Below the pieces are notes generated by a model, which had not been told where the DNA came from, searched no databases, and worked only from the letters and a program-made list of their open reading frames with translations. The position numbers and the translations under genes were made by a program. Positions 32,836 to 39,196 of a stretch of 39,196 nucleotides of DNA are shown here, piece after piece. Position 1 is the first letter of the stretch; each line of letters begins with the position of its first letter. Origin of the DNA: Bacteroidota bacterium (lineage in GTDB: Bacteria; Bacteroidota; Bacteroidia; Chitinophagales; Saprospiraceae); contig JANSWP010000068.1 in the NCBI GenBank assembly GCA_024743405.1, forward strand, positions 1 through 39,196, written 5' to 3'.

Positions 32836-33042
32836 AATGGTACATTAGACTTTAGTCCAAAAGTATTATTGAGATAGAAGTTTTGGACTAAAGTCTATTA
32901 ATAAATTGCGCTTTTATACGTCGTTAATTATTCTTTGTTCAAGGCAAAAAAAGTAGGCGATGTATAGCATCGGCGAGGATTATTAACGCAGTAGAGAGGA
33001 AAATGAACAAGTAAAAAAATGTAATTTTATTATTGAACCATT
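32836..33042 (+). repeat. Dispersed long-palindrome element, copy E (interrupted)
   Basis: Left arm AATGGTACATTA, then a 53-base insertion, then ATAAATTGCGCTTTTATACG; core TTCAAGGCAAAAAAAGTAGG, hairpin CGATG/CATCG, then GCGAGGATTATTAACG; right arm ending TATTATTGAACCATT. The arms pair imperfectly (AATGGT with ACCATT, TAATAAA with the matching T-rich part). Without the insertion it is about 154 bases. It abuts copy F. Confidence 0.8.
32848..32896. mobile_element. 49-bp REP/MITE-like palindrome inserted in copy E
   Basis: Arms around TAGACTTTAGTCCAAAA (32846-32862) and TTTTGGACTAAAGTCTA (32881-32897) are exact complements with an 18-base loop. Compared with the uninterrupted arm at 18409-18478, the element is flanked by ATTA on both sides, which looks like a 4-bp target duplication. 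GGACTAAAGTC-type palindromes are typical of short non-autonomous REP-like repeats; no transposase is in the window. Confidence 0.7.
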
Positions 33043-33207
33043 AAGCGCTTGGACAAAAATAACTCACACATATTATGACGGACTATTTTTTCACCATATT
33101 TCGTTAAAAATACTCGCCATATCTACGGATAAGTCTGTGCTTTTTGCCTCGTCTGGCAAAAAAATAGTTTTCCTCAAATATGGAACTTATTTATGTCCAA
33201 GCACTTA
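33042..33207 (-). repeat. Dispersed long-palindrome element, copy F
   Basis: In reverse orientation to copy E. Outer arms TAAGCGCTTGGACA (left) and TGTCCAAGCACTTA (right) pair closely; further in, ACTATTTTTTCACC pairs with GGCAAAAAAATAGT. The core on the minus strand is GACGAGGCAAAAAGCAC, hairpin TATC/GATA, GGCGAGTATTTTTAACG. Its right end touches the lpxA stop codon. Confidence 0.85.
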
Positions 33208-33208
33208 C

Positions 33209-34129
33209 TTAGCTGCCCAACCAATTTTTCAAACGCCCCATAAAAGAAGTAGCAGATTGTTGAACTTCTTCATTTGTAACTTTCCCATTAACAATAATGC
33301 TTTTCTTTCCATTCATATGCCGAAATCCGCGCATGATTCCTCTTTCTGCTGATTTGACAAAATTCAAAATATTATCTCTTTCTGGTGAAGGATGGATAGT
33401 CGTCTCTATTAACTTTACTGCCTTAGTCGTATTATAACCGTTAACAAAAAGGATTCGGTAAATATCTTGAATATGATGAATTTGATCTTGAGAATAACCT
33501 CGTCTTTTCAATCCAACTGAATTGACACCTGCATAAGAAAGGGGTTCCCTAGCAGCTTTCACAAAAGGAGGAATATCTTTACGAACCAAAGATCCGCCGC
33601 CAATAAAAGTATGTGCACCAATTTTTACGAATTGATGAACTGCAACTAAACCACCTATAATCACGAATTCTCCAACTTCAATATGCCCAGCGAGGGTGAC
33701 CCCATTAGCCAAAACACATCTTTTGCCAATAAAACAATCATGTGCTATATGTACATAAGCCATTAAAAGAGAATGATCTCCAATAGTGGTTTTATGACTA
33801 GCTTTTGTCCCTCGATTGAGGGTGCAATACTCACGAATAATGACATTATTGCCTAACTCAACAAGGGAATATTCACCATGGAATTTCAAATCTTGGGGAA
33901 TTGCTCCAATCACTGCACCAGGGAAAATTTTACAACCCTCTCCAATTCTTGACCCATCCATAATAGAAACATTCGGGCCTATCCAGCAGTTGTCGCCAAT
34001 AACAACATCTGCTCCTATGGTCGTAAACGGTTCTATCGTAACATTCTGACCAATTTTAGCCTCCGGATGAATATGCCTCAATCCGTTATAATTCATAACA
34101 TTGGGTTGTTCTGTAATTTTCATTTGCAT
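33209..34129 (-). CDS. lpxA: Acyl-ACP--UDP-GlcNAc O-acyltransferase LpxA
   Basis: First enzyme of lipid A synthesis, transferring a 3-hydroxyacyl chain to the 3-OH of UDP-GlcNAc in the cytoplasm. It shows the left-handed beta-helix hexapeptide repeats (IGQNVTIEPFTTIGADVVIG onwards). The catalytic His127 sits in AYVHIAHDC, and GAIPQDLKF and RGTKASHKTTIG fit the family. The C-terminal helical domain includes DIYRILFVNGYNTTKAV. At 306 residues it is about 40 longer than E. coli LpxA. Part of this may be the start: Met12 (34096), opening NYNGLRHIHPEAKIG, matches relatives better. There is also a real C-terminal extension beyond FRHMNGKK. It follows lpxC-fabZ with a 540-base gap, unusually large for this cluster. 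Confidence 0.93.
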   Translation of the reverse strand: MQMKITEQPNVMNYNGLRHIHPEAKIGQNVTIEPFTTIGADVVIGDNCWIGPNVSIMDGSRIGEGCKIFPGAVIGAIPQDLKFHGEYSLVELGNNVIIREYCTLNRGTKASHKTTIGDHSLLMAYVHIAHDCFIGKRCVLANGVTLAGHIEVGEFVIIGGLVAVHQFVKIGAHTFIGGGSLVRKDIPPFVKAAREPLSYAGVNSVGLKRRGYSQDQIHHIQDIYRILFVNGYNTTKAVKLIETTIHPSPERDNILNFVKSAERGIMRGFRHMNGKKSIIVNGKVTNEEVQQSATSFMGRLKNWLGS

Positions 34130-34399
34130 GAGCCTAGTGTTATTCTATATTCCTCAATCAGCACTAACAAAGTTATATACGAATGAACGTGACACTAAAC
34201 TCTGAACGCTGACCCGAAATTAGGACTTTTTATTTAGTTACTCGTAGTTAAAGCTTTTCCCTTATACAGAATAAAGCAAAGCATTCAACAAATAAAATTC
34301 ACTTCCTTTATATTATTCTGCAATTCAAATGAATACTTTCAATTTCTTTTTCAAAAATCCAATTTTTTCATTCAAAATTTGGTTAAATAGCTTCTTTCG

Positions 34400-34568
34400 A
34401 ATAATTCGAATTATTTTACCGATTCGTAATCAATCGATATATCCAACGGGCAATGAGAACAGATTTTTATATGAAAAGTAGGTTAGTTTTGACTTACTCC
34501 TTTCAAAACTAACACTTAGTAGTCCGTCAAACTTAAACTGACGGGTAACCTTTGGTGTTACTTACACC
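34400..34568. other. Palindrome and hairpins between lpxC-fabZ and lpxA
   Basis: The 540-base gap contains a perfect 16-bp palindrome AATAATTCGAATTATT (34400-34415) and three hairpins in a row: GTTAGTTTTGA/TCAAAACTAAC (34482-34492, 34503-34513), CCGTCA/TGACGG (34524-34529, 34539-34544) and GGTGT/ACACC (34554-34558, 34564-34568). The last competes with GTAAC/GTTAC (34545-34549, 34557-34561). No gene was seen in the gap. None of the stems has a good T tract on the minus strand, so they may be leader or processing structures. Confidence 0.45.
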
Positions 34569-34672
34569 TGCACTTTCAACTTGATTGGCTACTTTGGAAT
34601 AATAAAATATCTACTACTTATTTATTCATCATCCCTTAACAGCTTGCAAAAGCATAGGTTCAAAAAGAATAT

Positions 34673-36064
34673 TTAAGGTGTTCTTTTAACGATCTGAGCA
34701 GTTAAGTCACCTTCCGATGCAATTTTATTACCAACATAGGCAGTACCATGCATTTGCACAATACCCCTACGAATAGGGGCCATCAATTCCATCTTTAACA
34801 AAAGTGTATCTCCTGGTCTTACCATCGTTTTGAATTTTGCATTATCAATTTTCAAAAAATAAGTATCCCAATTTCCAGGATCTTCCTGAGAAGAAAGTGC
34901 TAAAATACCACCTGTCTGTGCCATCGCCTCTATCTGAAGTACCCCCGGAAACACTGGATTACCAGGAAAATGTCCTTGAAAAAGTTGCTCATTAAAAGTG
35001 ATATTCTTCACTCCAACTACATGAGAGTCAGATAGTTCAATAATCTTATCAACTAGCAAAAATGGATACCTATGCGGTAACATTTTTGCAATTTCCATCG
35101 TATCGAGAATCGGCGGCTCTATCGGATCATAATTGGGCTTGCCTTTCAATCGCTTTTGCTCGTTATAGTGTATTTTCAAAATTTTTGTAAATTCAACATT
35201 GGCAGTATGCCCAGGTTTGGTTGCCACAATTTTTCCTTTTATGGGCTTGCCAAGCAAAGCAACATCTCCGACAACATCTAATAGTTTATGACGAGCAGGC
35301 TCGTTAGAAAAGAACAAATCAGTGGTATTCAATATACCCTCTTTCTCTACCTTAACGCTCGGTTTTCCTAATTTTTTTGCCAAAACATCTAACTCTTCTT
35401 GACTCATCATTTTATCTACGATGACAATCGCATTGTCCAAATCTCCACCTTTTATCAAATTTTGATTCGCCAAAGCATTTAGTTCTCTCAAGAAAACAAA
35501 GGTTCGGCAAGGAGCAATTTCAGAACTGTAATCTTTAAAATCATGCAAAGACGCATACTGTTGACCCAAAATTTCAGAATTAAAATCTATCAGTGTCGTT
35601 ACTTGAAAGTCATCAGCGGGTAATGCAAGAATCTCAGAGTCTGTTTCTGGGTCTCGATAAGAAATAGGTTCTGTAACCACAAAATACTCCCTTTCTTCAT
35701 CCTGTATTTCCAAGCCTACCCTTTCTATAGCCTTAACGAATGAAGAGGCACTTCCGTCCATTATTGGTACTTCTGGTCCATCAATTTCAATCAAAACATT
35801 ATCAATAGAAAGTCCATAAAGTGCCGACAAAGCATGTTCAACTGTATTTACTTTAATTTCTCCCTTACTGATAGTCGTACCTCGATTGGTAGAGGTAACC
35901 TGGCTAATTTCTGCTCGCAGGATAGGTTTATTGTCTAAATCAACACGCTGAAATTTAAAGCCATGATTGACGGGTGCAGGTCGAAAAGTCATCGTTACTT
36001 CCTTTCCGGTATGTAGCCCTACCCCTTTGATAGTAAATGATTCCTTTATTGTTTGTTGATTCAT
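34673..36064 (-). CDS. lpxC-fabZ: LpxC-FabZ fusion (UDP-3-O-acyl-GlcNAc deacetylase / 3-hydroxyacyl-ACP dehydratase)
   Basis: A bifunctional cytoplasmic enzyme. The N-terminal part, to about residue 305, is LpxC, the committed step of lipid A synthesis: zinc ligands His77 (VEHALSALYG), His259 and Asp263 (RHKLLD). The C-terminal part, from about 318, is FabZ: LPHRYPFLLVDK, then catalytic His365 in GHFPGNP and Glu379 in LQIEAMAQTGG. The 463-residue fusion is typical of Bacteroidota and couples control of lipid A and fatty acid synthesis. It starts 86 bases after lpxD ends, and lpxA follows. Confidence 0.96.
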   Translation of the reverse strand: MNQQTIKESFTIKGVGLHTGKEVTMTFRPAPVNHGFKFQRVDLDNKPILRAEISQVTSTNRGTTISKGEIKVNTVEHALSALYGLSIDNVLIEIDGPEVPIMDGSASSFVKAIERVGLEIQDEEREYFVVTEPISYRDPETDSEILALPADDFQVTTLIDFNSEILGQQYASLHDFKDYSSEIAPCRTFVFLRELNALANQNLIKGGDLDNAIVIVDKMMSQEELDVLAKKLGKPSVKVEKEGILNTTDLFFSNEPARHKLLDVVGDVALLGKPIKGKIVATKPGHTANVEFTKILKIHYNEQKRLKGKPNYDPIEPPILDTMEIAKMLPHRYPFLLVDKIIELSDSHVVGVKNITFNEQLFQGHFPGNPVFPGVLQIEAMAQTGGILALSSQEDPGNWDTYFLKIDNAKFKTMVRPGDTLLLKMELMAPIRRGIVQMHGTAYVGNKIASEGDLTAQIVKRTP

Positions 36065-36150
36065 AAAGGCAAATGATTAGATGAATCATGGTTTCACTTT
36101 TTTGCTTCTAGTTTGACCAGAAACACATGAACTCATAGAGTCATCAATAG

Positions 36151-37182
36151 TTATTTTTCGTTTAGTTTTTTTTCAAGTTCATTAATCTTTCGATAAAGTT
36201 CAGGCAATTGCTTGAATACCGCATAAGATCTTAAATAATTAGAATAAGCGATGGCAGGCGAACCATATACTGCTGAGTTTTCCTCCAAGAGAGGAGCCGC
36301 TACACCGCTTTGCGCCTGTACTTTTGTTCCATCAGCAATTTTGATATGCCCAACGAAACCCGCTTGTCCTCCTATCTGACAATTTTTTCCAATTTTAGAA
36401 CTCCCTGCAAACCCAGCCTGGGCTGCGATAACCGTATTTTCACCAATTTCAACATTATGTGCGATCATCACCAAGTTATCAATTTTCACGCCTCGCCTGA
36501 TAACAGTCGCGCCCATTGTTGCACGATCAATGGTTGTATTAGATCCGATTTCTACATCGTCCTCAATAATGACATTACCGATTTGAGGAATCTTTTTATA
36601 CGTTCCATCTTCAGAGGGTGCAAACCCAAATCCATCACCTCCTATCACCACATTAGGATGTAGAATACAGTTCTTTCCAATTTTACAATTGTTCATCACT
36701 CTGACACCTGGATAAAGGATACATCCCTCTCCAATTTCTACATCTTCTCCAATAAATACTTGAGGATGAATACAGACATTTTTTCCAATAACAGCCCCTT
36801 TCTCTACAATTGAAAAGGCTCCTATAAAAGCACTTTTTTCAACTTTTGCGCTTTCCTGAACAAAAGCCTCTTTCGATATGATTGCCTCTATTTTACCTGT
36901 TTCTCCAAATTTTGCTAAAAGTTTTGCAATAGCTTCATAAACATCTTCTACTCGAATAAGTGTTTTCGCAGCTAAAGCTTGACTTGGTGTAAATTGATAG
37001 TCTACTAAAATAGCAGAAACAGGTATAGAATACGCAAAAGACTCATATTTGGGATTGGCCAGAAAAGTAAGCGCCCCCTCTCCACCCTCTTCTATTTTAC
37101 CTGGGTGAGTGATAATTGTTTCTGGGTCTCCTTCCAAAGTCCCCTCAAGCATTTGTGCTATTTCTTTTGCAGAGATTTGCAT
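36151..37182 (-). CDS. lpxD: UDP-3-O-(3-hydroxyacyl)glucosamine N-acyltransferase LpxD
   Basis: Third step of lipid A synthesis, adding the second 3-hydroxyacyl chain. The N-terminal uridine-binding domain (about 1-100) contains [11 protein letters not shown]. The hexapeptide beta-helix runs from about 105 to 310 ([40 protein letters not shown]). Catalytic His242 lies in [12 protein letters not shown] short C-terminal helix ([13 protein letters not shown]) closes the trimer. At 343 residues it is a normal length. The gene follows nadE after 77 bases, with a promoter box only 5 bases before its ATG. Confidence 0.96.
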   Translation of the reverse strand: MQISAKEIAQMLEGTLEGDPETIITHPGKIEEGGEGALTFLANPKYESFAYSIPVSAILVDYQFTPSQALAAKTLIRVEDVYEAIAKLLAKFGETGKIEAIISKEAFVQESAKVEKSAFIGAFSIVEKGAVIGKNVCIHPQVFIGEDVEIGEGCILYPGVRVMNNCKIGKNCILHPNVVIGGDGFGFAPSEDGTYKKIPQIGNVIIEDDVEIGSNTTIDRATMGATVIRRGVKIDNLVMIAHNVEIGENTVIAAQAGFAGSSKIGKNCQIGGQAGFVGHIKIADGTKVQAQSGVAAPLLEENSAVYGSPAIAYSNYLRSYAVFKQLPELYRKINELEKKLNEK

Positions 37183-37187
37183 GGGCG

Positions 37188-37195
37188 CAAAGGTA
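37188..37195 (-). promoter_or_regulatory. Predicted -7 box directly before lpxD
   Basis: TACCTTTG on the minus strand matches TAnnTTTG; the ATG follows after only CGCCC. Upstream TTG triplets sit at spacings of 16 and 22. Transcription would start at or next to the ATG, giving a leaderless or nearly leaderless lpxD message. Confidence 0.5.
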
Positions 37196-37259
37196 GGAAA
37201 AGTTTAAAGCACAAATTCAAGAATCAAGAACAAGTTCAAATATTCAATTTACTTATATT

Positions 37260-38897
37260 TTACGCCAAATACTTCCCTACGATCGGCATCCTCCGCCCCA
37301 TCCCAAAAGCTTTAGATGTAACTCGAAGCACTGGAGCTGTTTGATGGCGTTTAAATTCATTGATATTGACCAACCGAAGAATTCGTTTCACCAACTTTTC
37401 ATCAAAACCCATTTCGATAATTTCTTTCGGACCTTTCTGATTTTCTATGTATTGAATTAAAACAGCATCTAAAATATCGTATTCCGGTAAACTGTCAGTG
37501 TCTTTCTGATCTGGACGCAATTCGGCTGAAGGTGGTTTAGAAATTGTATTTTCCGGAACTACTTCCCCCTCTTTATTCATATATCGCGCTAATTTGAATA
37601 CATCTGTTTTATACACATCGCCGATAACCGAGAGTCCACCACATAAATCACCATACAATGTACCATACCCTACAGCCATCTCGCTCTTATTGGTCGTATT
37701 TAATAAGATATTTCCAAACTTATTAGAAAAAGACATCAACAACATTCCTCTAACCCTTGCTTGTATATTTTCCTCTGTCACATTAGAAGCATATCCCAAA
37801 AAATGAGGCTCTAATTTTTCCATATACGTATCATAAATATCCTTAATAGGTATAATATCATACTGAATACCAAGATTTTCAGCTAACGCTCTTGCATCAT
37901 TGATAGAGTGATCCGAAGAATATTGAGAAGGCATTAAAATTACTCGAACATTCTCGGGGCCTAGCGCGCGGGCTGCCAAAACGGCTGTTACCGCTGAGTC
38001 GATTCCACCTGAGAGACCTAAAATAGCTTTTTTGAAACCTAATTTCCCAAAATAATTTTTTACGCCTATTACCAATGCATCATGGATAAGGGCAATTTTA
38101 TCTCTGGGCTGTTCCTTTTGTACACCCCCTTTTTCTACTTCTGCCAAATCAAAAGTTCGGATACATTCCTCAAAGTAAGGCAGCTCTTCAAAAATATGCC
38201 CATCAGGAGACATAGCTATTGACCCCCCATCAAACAAAATTTCTGTTTGGGCTCCTGAATGATTTACATAAAACATTGGCAAACCATATCGCTCGACATT
38301 AGATTTCAAAACATGAATCCTTTCTTCCGTTTGAGTTACCGAAAATGGAGATGCAGAAAGATTTAAAATAAAATCTGGATTTTGTCCAATCATTTCATCT
38401 AAAGGACAAATTGTATAAAGGGGGTTTTCATTTCCTATATTCCAAATATCTTCACAAATAGTCAAAGCAATCTTCTTCCCTTTAAATTCAACTACTTTAA
38501 ACTCTGAGGCGGGTTCAAAATATCGGTACTCATCAAAAACATCATAAGTTGGCAATAACGTTTTATGTTGTACTTGTTTGATTTTTCCATCCTCCAAAAA
38601 ATAAGCAGAGTTATAATGATCTTTACCTTCTATCACTGAATTTTTACTTGGGGATCCTACAACTATCGCAATGTCTATTGCGGCTTTTGCTAATTTAGCA
38701 ACCGTATCTTCTGCTTTTTTTATAAAATCTTCAAACTCCAAAAAATCTCTCGGTGGATACCCACAGGTAGATAATTCTGAAAAGCAAATTAAGTCAGCAC
38801 CATCTGCTTTTGCCGTCTCAACAGCTTCCAACATTTTAGAAAGGTTACCTTTAAAATTTCCTATATGAAAATTGAGTTGAGCTATAGATATTTTCAT
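37260..38897 (-). CDS. nadE: Glutamine-dependent NAD+ synthetase NadE
   Basis: Last step of NAD synthesis: amidation of nicotinic acid adenine dinucleotide using ammonia from glutamine. The N-terminal nitrilase-type glutaminase domain (about 1-250) shows the triad Glu41 (FSELSTCGYP), Lys112 (HKTLLPTYD) and Cys148 (TICEDIW). The C-terminal synthetase domain has the ATP loop LGLSGGIDSAV (296-301 SGGIDS) and TTNKSEMAVGYGTLYGDLCG. At 545 residues it is the compact two-domain type. It is the first gene seen of the nadE-lpxD-lpxC-lpxA series; the region upstream holds repeat copy G. Confidence 0.96.
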   Translation of the reverse strand: MKISIAQLNFHIGNFKGNLSKMLEAVETAKADGADLICFSELSTCGYPPRDFLEFEDFIKKAEDTVAKLAKAAIDIAIVVGSPSKNSVIEGKDHYNSAYFLEDGKIKQVQHKTLLPTYDVFDEYRYFEPASEFKVVEFKGKKIALTICEDIWNIGNENPLYTICPLDEMIGQNPDFILNLSASPFSVTQTEERIHVLKSNVERYGLPMFYVNHSGAQTEILFDGGSIAMSPDGHIFEELPYFEECIRTFDLAEVEKGGVQKEQPRDKIALIHDALVIGVKNYFGKLGFKKAILGLSGGIDSAVTAVLAARALGPENVRVILMPSQYSSDHSINDARALAENLGIQYDIIPIKDIYDTYMEKLEPHFLGYASNVTEENIQARVRGMLLMSFSNKFGNILLNTTNKSEMAVGYGTLYGDLCGGLSVIGDVYKTDVFKLARYMNKEGEVVPENTISKPPSAELRPDQKDTDSLPEYDILDAVLIQYIENQKGPKEIIEMGFDEKLVKRILRLVNINEFKRHQTAPVLRVTSKAFGMGRRMPIVGKYLA

Positions 38898-38920
38898 TTA
38901 TGTAAAGATTGAGTTACGCA

Positions 38921-39025
38921 TTTTGGTCTGACAATTTTTTCATTTGTGCAGGCAAAAAACGTAGTTGACGTAGCTTTTCAAGTAGTACTATACCGAACTC
39001 ACATGAAAAAATTGGCGACCACAAA
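38921..39025 (+). repeat. Dispersed long-palindrome element, copy G (short, divergent)
   Basis: Outer arms TTTTGGTCTGACAATTTTTT (left) and ATGAAAAAATTGGCGACCA (right) pair well. The core keeps GCAGGCAAAAAACGTAG, but the right-hand TATTTTTAACG part is lost, so only about 105 bases remain. It lies upstream of nadE. The remainder to the window end, 39026-39196, has no confident gene. Confidence 0.65.
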
Positions 39026-39196
39026 TCAGGAAGTTATTATTTTATCATTCCTTGTCTAAGAGTATGTCTAAATTTTTACTTCCTAAAAACCAACGCTTTA
39101 TGAACCTGCCTTCAAATTATTGCGGTCATTTGCCTCGGCAAACTCCCTTAATAATTTATCGCCAGAACCATAAATCATTGATTCTCAGTTTGTGAA

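Noticed and set aside
39098-39178. 26-residue minus-strand frame (opens MIYGSGDKLLREFAEAND)
   Set aside because: It looks protein-like but is very short, has an in-frame stop two codons before the ATG and no context, so it may be a remnant or chance.

Overview
The window looks like chromosomal DNA of a member of the phylum Bacteroidota, most likely a marine or Saprospiria-like lineage (the exact lineage is inference). The evidence is the fused lpxC-fabZ gene in an lpxD, lpxC-fabZ, lpxA order, several copies of the Bacteroidota promoter core TAnnTTTG, weak or absent Shine-Dalgarno sequences, AT-rich DNA, many short lipoproteins, and a pair of RND pump genes. No rRNA, tRNA, CRISPR array, phage or transposase gene was seen.

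Layout. 1-5000: acyl-CoA synthetase, an AraC-type pseudogene and an FMN/Fe-S glutamate-synthase-like gene, all on the minus strand. 5000-5700: a noncoding stretch with three copies of a conserved 24-base block, each beside a terminator-like hairpin. 5700-14200: a minus-strand series of a VOC protein, an ABC-F ATPase, a frameshifted lipoprotein overlapping a 56-residue ORF, a leucine-rich-repeat protein, a Prc/Tsp-type protease and a one-pass membrane protein. 14200-19900 (plus): mnmE, a large lipoprotein with a possible TIM barrel, and a membrane adenylate cyclase. 19900-22900 (minus): DUF547, Crp/Fnr regulator, small Cys/His anti-sigma-like protein, GtrA-like protein and a deoxyribonucleotidase-like HAD protein. 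23200-32200: a small secreted protein, RND pump and adaptor, peroxiredoxin, a lipoprotein, two membrane proteins and a MerR regulator. 32200-38900 (minus): nadE, lpxD, lpxC-fabZ, lpxA and an ABC ATPase, that is NAD synthesis and the early steps of lipid A synthesis.

The most unusual signal is a family of dispersed intergenic elements of about 105-170 bp. Each is one long imperfect palindrome. The core is shared (GAGGCAAAAAA, a small hairpin whose two sides change together, then GGCGAG and TATTTTTAACG), while the outer arms differ between copies yet stay self-complementary within each copy. Copies lie near 1-100, 10828-10975, 21713-21873, 23067-23234, 32836-33042, 33042-33207 and 38921-39025. 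A half copy at 18409-18478 differs by about 3 of 70 bases from the left arm of the 32836 copy, and that copy is itself interrupted by a 49-bp REP-like palindrome. The second notable signal is the triple block at 5003-5424, which can be read in all three copies as the end of a small peptide, MFMGL-stop. All names rest on motif reading; no database search was run.
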